Of a stretch of DNA of 49,468 bases, positions 1 to 7,202 are shown in pieces. Below the pieces are notes generated by a model. It had not been told where the DNA came from and ran no database searches. It saw only the letters and a program-made list of their open reading frames with translations. The stretch's first letter is position 1, and the number at the start of each line of letters is the position of its first letter. The translations under genes were made by a program, and so were the position numbers. This DNA is from an uncultured Eubacteriales bacterium (GTDB lineage Bacteria > Bacillota > Clostridia > Christensenellales > CAG-138), in assembly GCA_900546845.1 (NCBI GenBank), contig UREK01000015.1, positions 1 to 49,468 on the forward strand. The letters run 5' to 3'.

Positions 1-960
1 TCCCGCCGCATCGACAACCAGCTGCGCGGCCGCGCCGGCCGCCAGGGCGACCCTGGCTCCACGCGCTTCTACGTATCCTTGCAGGATGAGCTGATGCTCC
101 GCTTCGGCGGCGAACGCCTGAAGGACATCATGAGCCGCCTCTCTCCGGACGACGACATCCCCATTGAGATGGGCATGCTCACCAAGCAGATCGAGAGCGC
201 GCAAAAGCGGGTGGAAACGCATAACTTTGACATCCGCAAGAACGTCCTGCAATACGACGACGTCATGAACAAGCAGCGCGAGATCATCTACGGCCAGCGC
301 CGCCGCGTGCTCATGGGCGAGGATATTCACGATTCTATCGAGGAGATGATCGCGGAGACGGTGGAAGCGCGCCTTGCGCTTTGCGCGCCGCCTTCCTCCA
401 AGCCGGATGCGTGGGATATGCCGGGGCTTTACACGGAGCTTGCCCAAATCACGGGCGAGGATTATACCGGAAAGCTCCACGGGATTTCCTCCCGCGAGGC
501 GCTTGCGGAAAAGGCGCAGGAGCTCGTGCGGCAAACCTATGGCAAACGCGAGCGGGACATCGCCGCCGCAGGCGCGAACATGCGCGAGGTGGAGCGCGTG
601 CTGCTGCTGCGGGCGGTGGATTCCCACTGGATGGACCATATCGACGCGATGGATCAGCTCCGCCAGGGCATCGGCTTGCAGGCCATCGCGCAGAAGGACC
701 CGGTGGTCGCCTACCGCAACGCGGGCTTCGACATGTTTGACGAGATGGTCGTCGGCATCCGGGAGCGCACGGTGCGTACGCTGTTCCACGTCTCCGTCCG
801 CACAGCGCCGCAGAAGCGCGAGCAGCTGGCGAGACCTGTGGAACCCTCGGGCGACGCAAAGCCGCAGCCCCGGCGCGTGGACAAAAAGCCGGGCCGCAAC
901 GATCCCTGCCCCTGCGGGAGCGGGAAGAAATACAAAAACTGCTGCGGGCGCAACGATTAG
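1..960 (+). CDS. secA: Protein translocase subunit SecA, 3' part
   Basis: SecA is the ATPase motor that pushes unfolded preproteins through the SecYEG channel at the cytoplasmic membrane. The window opens inside the gene: 319 codons of the C-terminal part are visible, and the reading frame is open from base 1. Near the start is helicase motif VI (RGRAGRQGD, visible residues 9-17), then the helical scaffold with the conserved DSHWMDHIDAMDQLR stretch, and at the very end a zinc-binding SEC-C motif (C303-x-C305 ... C314-C315). The stop is TAG. prfB follows 74 bases downstream, as in many Firmicutes. Identity is secure; only the N-terminal nucleotide-binding part is missing because of the window edge. 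Confidence 0.97.
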   Translation, partial: SRRIDNQLRGRAGRQGDPGSTRFYVSLQDELMLRFGGERLKDIMSRLSPDDDIPIEMGMLTKQIESAQKRVETHNFDIRKNVLQYDDVMNKQREIIYGQRRRVLMGEDIHDSIEEMIAETVEARLALCAPPSSKPDAWDMPGLYTELAQITGEDYTGKLHGISSREALAEKAQELVRQTYGKRERDIAAAGANMREVERVLLLRAVDSHWMDHIDAMDQLRQGIGLQAIAQKDPVVAYRNAGFDMFDEMVVGIRERTVRTLFHVSVRTAPQKREQLARPVEPSGDAKPQPRRVDKKPGRNDPCPCGSGKKYKNCCGRND

Positions 961-1001
961 CAAAGCCACAGGCAGATGAAACGAGCGCGTACGGAGCAAG
1001 C

Positions 1002-1007
1002 TATAAT
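1002..1007 (+). promoter_or_regulatory. Possible -10 box upstream of prfB
   Basis: A perfect TATAAT lies 28 bases before the prfB start, in the secA-prfB gap. No convincing -35 hexamer is seen at 16-18 bases upstream, so this may be a weak promoter or chance. Confidence 0.3.
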
Positions 1008-1034
1008 ACTATAAATGTAAAGGAAGTGAGAAAG

Positions 1035-2136
1035 GTGATTCAGCTCGACGAATACCGGCAGCAGCTTGCCGCCACGTTGGAAACACTCAAAAAGGCAGGT
1101 GAATCCCTTTGACCTCGCCAAACTGAGCGAGGAAAAAGGGAAGCTGGAAGAACAGATGGGCGCGGAAGGCTTTTGGGAGGACGTGGAGAACGCCAACAAA
1201 GTCAACCAGCGCATGAAGGTGGTTTCGGCCAAACTTGAAAAGTACGACAAGCTAGCCCGGCGCGCGGACGATCTCGAAACGCTGATCGAAATGGCGGACG
1301 AGGAGAACGACGAAAGCCTGCTCGACGAGATCGGCGCGGAACACCAGGCGCTTACGGAGGCGGTCGAGGCGCTCAAGCTCGAGACGCTGCTCAAGGGCCC
1401 GTACGACGCGCAGAACGCGGTACTTTCGCTGCACGCGGGCGCGGGCGGGACGGAGGCGCAGGACTGGGTGTCCCTGCTTTACCGCATGTATACCCGCTAT
1501 TGCGAAAAGCATGGCTTTACGGTGAAGGTGATCGATCTGCTCGACGGCGAAGAGGCTGGCATCAAGAGCGTTACCTTCGAGGTGGGCGGCGACAACGCCT
1601 ACGGCTACCTGAAGGCTGAAAAAGGCGTGCACCGGCTGGTGCGCATCTCGCCGTTCGATTCCTCAGGCCGCCGGCATACGTCCTTCGCGTCGCTCGATGT
1701 TACGCCGATCTTCGATGACGACAGCAACGACGTGGAGATCGACGCGGACGACCTGCGCATCGACACGTACCGTTCCGGCGGGGCGGGCGGCCAGAATGTG
1801 AATAAGGTCAGCTCCGCGATCCGCATCACGCATTTGCCGACGGGCATCGTTGTGCAATGTCAGAACGAGCGGAGCCAGCTCCAGAACAAGGAGATGGCGA
1901 TGCGCATCCTGCGCGGCAAGCTCCTTGAATTGCAGGAGCGCGAGCGCATGGAGCAGATGGCGGAGATCAAGGGCGAGATGAAGAAGATCGAATGGGGCAG
2001 CCAGATCCGCTCCTACGTCTTCCAGCCCTACACGCTTGTGAAGGATCACCGCACAAACGTGGAAAACGGCAACATCCAGGCCGTGATGGACGGCGACCTG
2101 GACGCATTCATCCAGGCATATCTGGTGCAATCGTAA
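1035..2136 (+). CDS. prfB: Peptide chain release factor 2 (programmed +1 frameshift)
   Basis: RF2 releases finished proteins at UGA and UAA codons. The gene is read in two frames. A short zero-frame part starts at GTG 1035 (AGGA at 1021-1024; an in-frame GTG at 1026 is an alternative) and runs 25 codons to an in-frame TGA at 1110-1112. The slippery site is CTT TGA C, preceded by a Shine-Dalgarno-like AGGTGA. A +1 shift continues at GAC 1111 with DLAKLSEEKG and the full RF2 body. The anticodon-mimic tripeptide SPF and the catalytic GGQ loop (bases 1786-1794) are present. Low RF2 makes the ribosome pause at the early UGA and shift, so the protein controls its own level; that mechanism is established for RF2 and is inferred here from the site. 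This is not a broken gene. Confidence 0.96.
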
Positions 2137-2143
2137 AGGGACG

Positions 2144-2178
2144 AGCGAGCGCGGCGCAAAATGCGCCGCGCTCACTTC
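2144..2178 (+). terminator. Hairpin after prfB
   Basis: A strong stem (GAGCGCGGCGCA pairing with TGCGCCGCGCTC around an AAA loop) starts a few bases after the prfB stop. It is followed by ACTTCAG rather than a T-tract, so terminator strength is uncertain. Repeat copy A begins directly beyond it. Confidence 0.5.
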
Positions 2179-2184
2179 AGGCCG

Positions 2185-2534
2185 TCGATCAAGTGGCATC
2201 TGCCACTTGATCGAGGATTGCACATCGCGCTTGCGCAAGAGAGGAACTTCCGGCGCGGGAGAAGCGCCGGAAGCCACCTGCCTGCGACGGCCCAGAGGCC
2301 TAGTCCAGCGAGCGGTACAGAGCCGAAACGACCGCGAGTCGGGCGGGCAGGCGTGCGGCCAGTGCTCCGTGTAAAGAAAGCCTTGCGGCGCAAGGCTTTT
2401 CGCTCGCACCGCACATCCCCCAGGGGACCTTCTCTTGCCGCTATGCGGCAATTCACCTTGGGTCGCTGCCCGCGATCAAAAGTCAAGGGCTGCGGCCCTT
2501 GACAATTCCAGAGAGACTTTTTCGACAAGCTGGA
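2185..2534 (-). repeat. Dispersed hairpin-rich repeat element, copy A (enlarged)
   Basis: Read on the minus strand this matches the copies near 36.6 and 38.7 kb module by module. In order: AGCTTGTCGAAAAAGTCTC; a GTCAAGGGC/GCCCTTGAC hairpin; TTTTGATCGCG; an AAAGCCTTGCG/CGCAAGGCTTT hairpin; a block ending in GCGCAAGCGCGA; and a 14-bp perfect inverted repeat TCGATCAAGTGGCA with a 2-base loop (2185-2214). Copy A is about 350 bp instead of about 198 bp because of two extra stretches: roughly 50 bp between the first two hairpins and roughly 100 bp before the terminal palindrome. Any reading frames inside are by-products of the repeat. Confidence 0.85.
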
Positions 2535-2607
2535 GCGAGTTAAAATTTATTCCGCAGGAAACCGTATAGCAAAGGCGGCAAAAGCCGCAAACAAACTTGG
2601 TTGGGCC

Positions 2608-2638
2608 TTGACAAACACCCGGGGCGGGGATGTATGAT
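2608..2638 (+). promoter_or_regulatory. Promoter of csoR-copZ
   Basis: Consensus -35 TTGACA (2608-2613) and -10 TATGAT (2633-2638), 19 bases apart. The long spacer and the palindrome just downstream fit a repressed, metal-inducible promoter. Confidence 0.75.
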
Positions 2639-2643
2639 AGAGG

Positions 2644-2664
2644 AAATACCGGCATAGGGTATTT
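2644..2664 (+). promoter_or_regulatory. Probable CsoR operator
   Basis: Perfect inverted repeat AAATACC - 7 bases - GGTATTT placed directly downstream of the -10 box. It has the ATACC...GGTAT form of known CsoR sites. Binding here would block the start of csoR, giving autoregulation. Confidence 0.65.
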
Positions 2665-2710
2665 GCAGCCATAGACAGGCGCTTGAACCCGGACCAAAGG
2701 AGGGACCCAA

Positions 2711-3034
2711 ATGGAAGAGAAAATGGCGTGCGGCTGCCCGACGAAATGCGGTTGCCGCGAAAAGCATACGCCACGCAGCGAGGAAGCGCAGCGCGCGCTG
2801 CAAAACCGCCTGAACCGCATGATCGGCCAGCTCAACGGCATGAAGAAGATGGTGGAGGAAAACCGCTACTGCGGGGACATCCTTATCCAGCTTGCGGCGG
2901 TAGAAAGCGCGCTGCAAGGCTTCGGGTACATCGTTTTGCAGGACCACATGAAAACCTGCGTTGTGGAAGGCGTGCGCAACGGCGACCTGGCGGTGGTGGA
3001 CGAAGCGGTGGAACTGATGAAGAAGCTCAAATAA
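2711..3034 (+). CDS. csoR: Copper-sensing transcriptional repressor CsoR
   Basis: CsoR is an all-helical DUF156 repressor that leaves DNA when it binds Cu(I). This 107-residue protein carries the copper ligand set: C54 (YCGDIL), H79 and C83 (DHMKTC), with the family stretch NRLNRMIGQLNGM at the start of the core. An unusual feature is the N-terminal tail with four cysteines spaced C7-x-C9-x3-C13-x-C15 plus H19, absent from the minimal family and possibly a second metal site. The gene has its own promoter and operator and is followed by copZ after 90 bases. The usual third partner, a CopA P-type ATPase, is not in the window. The ligands favour copper over the nickel (RcnR) or formaldehyde (FrmR) branches. 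Confidence 0.9.
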   Translation: MEEKMACGCPTKCGCREKHTPRSEEAQRALQNRLNRMIGQLNGMKKMVEENRYCGDILIQLAAVESALQGFGYIVLQDHMKTCVVEGVRNGDLAVVDEAVELMKKLK

Positions 3035-3124
3035 GGGATAGCGCCGGACGCGTGAACGGCGAATATTCCTGCAATATTAAAGATTAAAGGCCGTACCTTA
3101 TGAAACTGCGAAAGGAGAGAACAC

Positions 3125-3340
3125 ATGAAAAAGGTACTTACGGTAGAAGGCATGATGTGCGCGCACTGCCAGGCGCGCGTCCAGAAGGCGCTCGCGGGCG
3201 TGGACGGCGTCGCGGAGGTCGTGGTGGATCTTGCGACGAAGCAGGCGGCCGTTACCCTTGCAAAGGACGTTCCGGACAGGGCTTTGGCGGACGTTGTGAC
3301 CGCGGCGGGCTATACCGTGACCAGTGTAGCGGAAGTGTAA
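3125..3340 (+). CDS. copZ: Copper chaperone CopZ (heavy-metal-associated domain)
   Basis: A 71-residue single HMA domain with the Cu(I)-binding motif MxCxxC (GMMCAHC, residues 9-15) and the usual beta-alpha-beta-beta-alpha-beta length. Chaperones of this type carry Cu(I) to a copper-exporting ATPase in the cytoplasm. AAAGGAG precedes the ATG. The position directly behind csoR makes a two-gene copper operon the natural reading. Mercury or another soft metal is possible, but the csoR neighbour argues for copper. Confidence 0.9.
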   Translation: MKKVLTVEGMMCAHCQARVQKALAGVDGVAEVVVDLATKQAAVTLAKDVPDRALADVVTAAGYTVTSVAEV

Positions 3341-3663
3341 GGACAAAATTACAACGCTGTGGAGAGAGGCGGCGGGCAGGGCGGTTTCCCTGCCCGCTGT
3401 TGCGTGCCGAAAAACCGGGAGCCACCAGCTTTTCAGAATTGCACTTTGCGTTTGTGCCTGCGGCGCGGGCAGCGTGCGCCTTGTGCGGCGGACAGCCTGC
3501 CGAAGAAGCAGGTCCGCCGGTTCGCGGCACGCATTTGGCAGGGCGCGGGAGAGGACCGTTTTTCATTGAGCGAGGCCAAGCGCATGCAATTCCGGGGCGG
3601 ACAAACAAGTTCCGGGAAAATCGGGCATAGTCTGATACACCGACAATTAGGAGGGTATCCGCT
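3341..3663 (+). other. Intergenic region copZ-sigK
   Basis: About 320 bases with no gene I can support. It holds the hairpin at 3372-3397. No clear sigma-A or sigma-E promoter for sigK could be picked out by eye. Confidence 0.5.
3372..3397 (+). terminator. Hairpin after copZ
   Basis: GCGGGCAGGG and CCCTGCCCGC form a perfect 10-bp stem with a 6-base loop, 31 bases after the copZ stop. The T-tract is poor (TGTTGCG). Confidence 0.5.
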
Positions 3664-4434
3664 ATGCTCGATCTTTTTTTTCAGATTTTCAAGGACATTT
3701 TCTTCTTCGCGGGGTATGTTGGCACGAACGGCTCCTTCCCGGAACCGCTCCCGCAGGAAGAGGAACAAGCCTGCATCAAACGCCTCGCACAGGGCGACCC
3801 CGCCGCCCGGGCTACGCTCATCGAGCACAACCTGCGCCTGGTCGCGCACATTGCAAAGAAATACGCCGGCCCCCGGCGCGATCAGGACGACCTCATCTCC
3901 ATCGGCACGGTGGGACTCATCAAGGCGGTCTCCACGTTCGACCCGAAGAAAAACAGCGCCCTTGCAACATATGCCGCCCGCTGCATCGAAAACGAGATCC
4001 TTATGTCCCTGCGGGCGGAGAAAAAGCAAAACGGAGAGGTTTCCCTGAGCGACCCGATCGGCGTGGACGGCGATGGGAACGAGATCTCCCTCGCGGACAT
4101 CCTCGGTTCCGAACCGGAGCAGGTGCAATGGGACGTGGAGAGCCGCATCGCATCCGAGCAGGTGCGCCGCGCCGTAGACGCAGCGCTTTCGGGACGGGAA
4201 CGCACGGTCATCAAGCTGCGATATGGCCTACTGGGCGGCCGCTGCATGCCGCAGCGGGAGGTCGCAGCGCTGCTGGGCATTTCCCGCAGCTATGTATCCC
4301 GTTTGGAAAAAAAGGCCATCGGGAAGCTCAACGCCCATCTCGGGCAGGCTGAGACTGCGCGGCAGGAGGAGGGCGTGCCGGAACCGAAAAGAACGAAGCC
4401 GAAGACGCCGGGAACGCAAAAAAAGGACAATTAA
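3664..4434 (+). CDS. sigK: RNA polymerase sporulation sigma factor SigK (pro-form)
   Basis: SigK directs late gene expression in the mother cell during spore formation. The 256-residue product begins with a short hydrophobic pro-sequence (MLDLFFQIFKDIFFF) followed by the family signature GYVGTNGSFPEPL. Region 2 (NLRLVAHIAKKY ... DDLISIGTVGLIKAV ... ATYAARCIENEILMSLR) and region 4 with a helix-turn-helix (LLGISRSYVSRLEKKAI) follow. AGGAGGG lies 8 bases before the ATG. The gene is uninterrupted, so no skin-type prophage excision is needed. The C-terminal tail of about 25 charged residues is longer than in Bacillus. In characterised relatives the pro-sequence is removed by the SpoIVFB protease; that partner is not in the window. 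Confidence 0.93.
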   Translation: MLDLFFQIFKDIFFFAGYVGTNGSFPEPLPQEEEQACIKRLAQGDPAARATLIEHNLRLVAHIAKKYAGPRRDQDDLISIGTVGLIKAVSTFDPKKNSALATYAARCIENEILMSLRAEKKQNGEVSLSDPIGVDGDGNEISLADILGSEPEQVQWDVESRIASEQVRRAVDAALSGRERTVIKLRYGLLGGRCMPQREVAALLGISRSYVSRLEKKAIGKLNAHLGQAETARQEEGVPEPKRTKPKTPGTQKKDN

Positions 4435-4437
4435 AGA

Positions 4438-4473
4438 TTGCAATCGTGTATATGCGCTGTTACAATATATAAT
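4438..4473 (+). promoter_or_regulatory. Probable promoter of the transglutaminase-dockerin gene
   Basis: TTGCAA (4438-4443) and TACAAT (4461-4466) are 17 bases apart; an overlapping TATAAT sits at 4468-4473. The transcript would have a leader of about 130 bases that contains the remnant repeat. Confidence 0.55.
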
Positions 4474-4486
4474 ATAAAGTGTAAAC

Positions 4487-4533
4487 GTGTCGAAAACGTA
4501 TTTCCGGGATCGTCGAGGGCCGCAGCCCGTTGC
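4487..4533 (+). repeat. Remnant of the dispersed repeat element
   Basis: About 45 bases match the left end of copies A-C (GTCGAAAA..GT.T.TCCGGGAT.GTC.AGGGCCGCAGCCC) with roughly six mismatches. The first hairpin has decayed and the rest of the element is missing. Confidence 0.65.
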
Positions 4534-4602
4534 TTCCTTAAAAACGGAAAATGCTACTTTGCTGGCAACCTGAATAAGCACAAGCGGACATGGAGGTTCC
4601 CC

Positions 4603-6201
4603 ATGAAAAAGTTCACAGCACTCCTGCTGACCCTTCTGCTCCTTGCCGCGCCGGCCGTGCGCGCGGAGCCTGCCGCCGCGCCGGAAGCTCCCTCCGGGCA
4701 GGGCGAAACGCAATGCTCCACCGCCGACGGCAGTGCGTATGTTTTGCAAGAAGGCGGCCTTCAGGGAAAGACACTCCCGCGGGAATACATCATGGGCGGG
4801 GCCATTGCCTATGCGCTCAACGAAACGCAGGCAGCCGACCCGGCGGCGCTGTTCGTCGAACGTGTGCGCACGGGCTGGGATGCATATTCGGCGCGGATTG
4901 ACATTTCCGACTTCGGCTTTACAACCCAGGAGACAGATTCTCTAAAAGAGCTTTATTGGACGACGCTCAACACCTTCCCACGGTATTTTGACGTTTCGGG
5001 CGGGTTTCGGTATGCATATAACAACGTGGGCGTTATAACCGCGATCCTACCGCAGTATAACTGCACGCAGGCGGAGCACCGAGAGCGCCTTGCCGCGTAC
5101 GACGCGGAGCTTGCCCGCATGCTGGAGGAAGCGGTGCCCTGGGCCGAACGGCAGTCCATGACGGACACGGAGGTTGCCCTTGCGCTGCATGATTATATCG
5201 CGTTGCACGCGAAATACTGCCATGCCGCGCTCAACGACGCGGCGGGTAACCCGGACGCGTGGAACGCCTACGGCCTTATCGTGAACAAGACCGCCGTTTG
5301 CCAGGGCTATATGCTCGGGTATATGGATCTGCTCTTGAAATGCGGCATTTTTTCTGTGCCGGTGACCTCCGATAATATAAACCATGCGTGGAACGCCGTG
5401 GAAGTAGAAGCGAATTCCGGCGCATACTACCATGTGGATGTGACCTGGGACGATCCTTCTATAAGTTCGCCGGACGGGGATCAGGACATTGCGGGCTATG
5501 TGCGGCATAATTTCTTCATGCTCACGAAAGAGGAATTGCGGACGATCGACGAGGGCCGTTCGGACATGGTATGCGGCGTCACGACCGCGGCGGAGCCGCA
5601 CCCGAACAGCGCGCTTTGGGCGGGAGCGAACGCAATGTTTTATTCCGACGGTTCGTGGGTGCGCATCAAAAACATGGGGCTTTACTCCGGCATACTCCCA
5701 AATTTAATGCTGCGCAGTGCGACATTTGAGCGCGCGACGCTGGGGGATACGGCGGGGGAAGTCCTATATTCAAAAGGGTCCTCCCCATTCCGCGGCCTGC
5801 CCGCGCGGCTAGGCGGCATGCTTTATTACAGCGCGTTTACGCGGGGCGCGGCGGGAGGTGAGATCCGCTCGCTTAACCTGGCAAACGGCGCGGAGAGCAT
5901 CGTGCTGACCCTCGCGGACGGGCATATCGCGGATGAATTGGAAGAGGTCAACGGGAAAATCTATTATTCGGATCTTTGGCATGACGGCGCGCAGCAGCAA
6001 TACGAGCGCAAGGCGCTGAACCTCCCCGCAGACCTCACTGGGGACGGTGTGATGGACTTTCTGGACGCGCTTGCGCTCGCAAAGCACCTCGCGGGGATGC
6101 GCACACTCGACGCCGGGACGCTTGCCGCCGCCGGGTATGACGCGGCAGCCGTTTCCGTGGGGGACGTGCTCCGGCTCCTTGGCGCGGAGAACGTCGCGTG
6201 A
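4603..6201 (+). CDS. Secreted transglutaminase-like protein with dockerin
   Basis: The 532-residue product starts with a signal peptide (MKKFTALLLTLLLLAAPAVRA); the ATG at 4603 follows GGAGG. Residues about 185-290 form a transglutaminase/protease-like core with a Cys-His-Asp triad: C233 (AVCQGY), H261 (NHAWNAV), D279 (VDVTWDDP). A middle region of about 190 residues resembles the DUF5050-type repeats that often follow such domains. Residues 475-532 are a type I dockerin: the first calcium-binding repeat (DLTGDGVMDFLDALALAKHL) is canonical, the second is degenerate. Proteins with this core may be peptidases or crosslinkers acting on surface proteins; the substrate is unknown. The dockerin suggests docking onto the cohesins encoded directly downstream. 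Confidence 0.82.
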   Translation: MKKFTALLLTLLLLAAPAVRAEPAAAPEAPSGQGETQCSTADGSAYVLQEGGLQGKTLPREYIMGGAIAYALNETQAADPAALFVERVRTGWDAYSARIDISDFGFTTQETDSLKELYWTTLNTFPRYFDVSGGFRYAYNNVGVITAILPQYNCTQAEHRERLAAYDAELARMLEEAVPWAERQSMTDTEVALALHDYIALHAKYCHAALNDAAGNPDAWNAYGLIVNKTAVCQGYMLGYMDLLLKCGIFSVPVTSDNINHAWNAVEVEANSGAYYHVDVTWDDPSISSPDGDQDIAGYVRHNFFMLTKEELRTIDEGRSDMVCGVTTAAEPHPNSALWAGANAMFYSDGSWVRIKNMGLYSGILPNLMLRSATFERATLGDTAGEVLYSKGSSPFRGLPARLGGMLYYSAFTRGAAGGEIRSLNLANGAESIVLTLADGHIADELEEVNGKIYYSDLWHDGAQQQYERKALNLPADLTGDGVMDFLDALALAKHLAGMRTLDAGTLAAAGYDAAAVSVGDVLRLLGAENVA

Positions 6202-6259
6202 GCGGGATTGAAAACAAAGCGTAAACTCTTTTTTTTGACGTTTTTTGTCGTAAAAGGGC

Positions 6260-6288
6260 TTTATAAATTGCGCCCGGCATGGTATGAT
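6260..6288 (+). promoter_or_regulatory. Promoter of the cohesin gene pair
   Basis: TTTATA (6260-6265) and TATGAT (6283-6288) with a 17-base spacer, about 75 bases before the next start codon. The -10 box overlaps the left arm of the inverted repeat at 6270-6315. Confidence 0.55.
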
Positions 6289-6315
6289 AAAAGCGGATAT
6301 TACCATGCTGGGCGC
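6270..6315 (+). promoter_or_regulatory. Long inverted repeat over the cohesin promoter
   Basis: GCGCCCGGCATGGTA (6270-6284) is the inverted match of TACCATGCTGGGCGC (6301-6315), 14 of 15 positions, with a 16-base centre. The left arm lies upstream of the predicted transcription start, so a pure RNA hairpin would be incomplete. A DNA-level operator is therefore more likely, although cruciform or read-through hairpin roles remain open. Confidence 0.6.
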
Positions 6316-6364
6316 AGTCTGTCTGTGCGCCACCTACCAAAGATGGAAGAAGGTGTAGCCAAGG

Positions 6365-7150
6365 ATGAAAAGATGGGGATGGAAGCGCGTTTGCCTCACG
6401 GTGGTTGCCGTGGCGGCTGCTCTTATCCTTTTGGTAGGCGCAGCGCTTGCAGCTGCCGTGTTCACGGTGGACACCAGCGCACGCCGAACGGTATACGCTC
6501 CGGGGGATACGGTAAACATAGATGTAGCGCTCAACCTGGCCGAAGGGCAGAACGCCGCAGAGCTTGGCGGCATCCAGCTTGCGCTCACCTATGACAGCAG
6601 CGTGTTCACGTATGCCGGGATCGACCCTTCGAGCAACGTAGACTTCATTGCAAACGCCGCGGACGACGTGCCGCAGGAAGGCGCAGCGGTGAATTCCTTC
6701 CTTGTGGCGCACGACGACGGCGCGGGTACGGTGCAGCTTGTGTACATGAACGCGGCGCTCATGCCCAAGAACGCCAGCGAAACGCTTTTTACCGTGAACT
6801 TCACGGTGAAGGCCGGCGCGGAGCTCGGCTCCACGGGTTCCTTTACGGTCAGCTCCGAGGGCGCTTACAGCACTGCGGCGCAGCTTGTGACCGGCACGGG
6901 CGTAACGGACAAGACGTTCACCGTTACCGTGCAGGAAAGCACGGGCTTGTTGGGGGATGTGAATGGGGATGGAACAATAGACGTTACCGACGGTGCGTTT
7001 GTATTCCAACACATTGTTGGCATTATTACGCTTGACAGCGCGCAAATCGCCCGCGCGGATGTGGACGGAAGCGAAGTAGTCGATGTTACTGACGCTGCGC
7101 TGATTATGCAATATGTTGTGGGAATCGTAACAGCGTTCCCTGCGGCCTAG
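6365..7150 (+). CDS. Secreted cohesin-dockerin adaptor protein
   Basis: A 261-residue protein with an N-terminal signal or anchor segment (LTVVAVAAALILLVGAALAAA), a cohesin domain at about 32-190 (YAPGDTVNIDVAL, then GGIQLALTYDSSVFTY and TLFTVNFTVKAG, typical of the cohesin jelly-roll) and a dockerin at 195-261. Both dockerin repeats are well kept: D198 in DVNGDGTIDVTD and again DVDGSEVVDVTD. One molecule can therefore bind a dockerin through its cohesin and be bound through its own dockerin, which is the layout of an adaptor scaffoldin. The start is ATG 6365 behind a weak ribosome site (CCAAGG). The next gene begins 52 bases later without a terminator, so the two are probably one transcript. 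Confidence 0.83.
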   Translation: MKRWGWKRVCLTVVAVAAALILLVGAALAAAVFTVDTSARRTVYAPGDTVNIDVALNLAEGQNAAELGGIQLALTYDSSVFTYAGIDPSSNVDFIANAADDVPQEGAAVNSFLVAHDDGAGTVQLVYMNAALMPKNASETLFTVNFTVKAGAELGSTGSFTVSSEGAYSTAAQLVTGTGVTDKTFTVTVQESTGLLGDVNGDGTIDVTDGAFVFQHIVGIITLDSAQIARADVDGSEVVDVTDAALIMQYVVGIVTAFPAA

Positions 7151-7202
7151 TCTAGTATTTAAAGAATGTTTCTGTAACAGCATTAAAAGGAGCAGTGTGA
7201 TT

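Noticed and set aside
1026..1112. Reading prfB as a frameshifted pseudogene because of the TGA at codon 26
   Set aside because: The stop lies in the conserved CTTTGAC site and both frames match RF2 on either side.
3664..4434. Interruption of sigK by a skin-type prophage
   Set aside because: The frame is continuous through regions 2 and 4.
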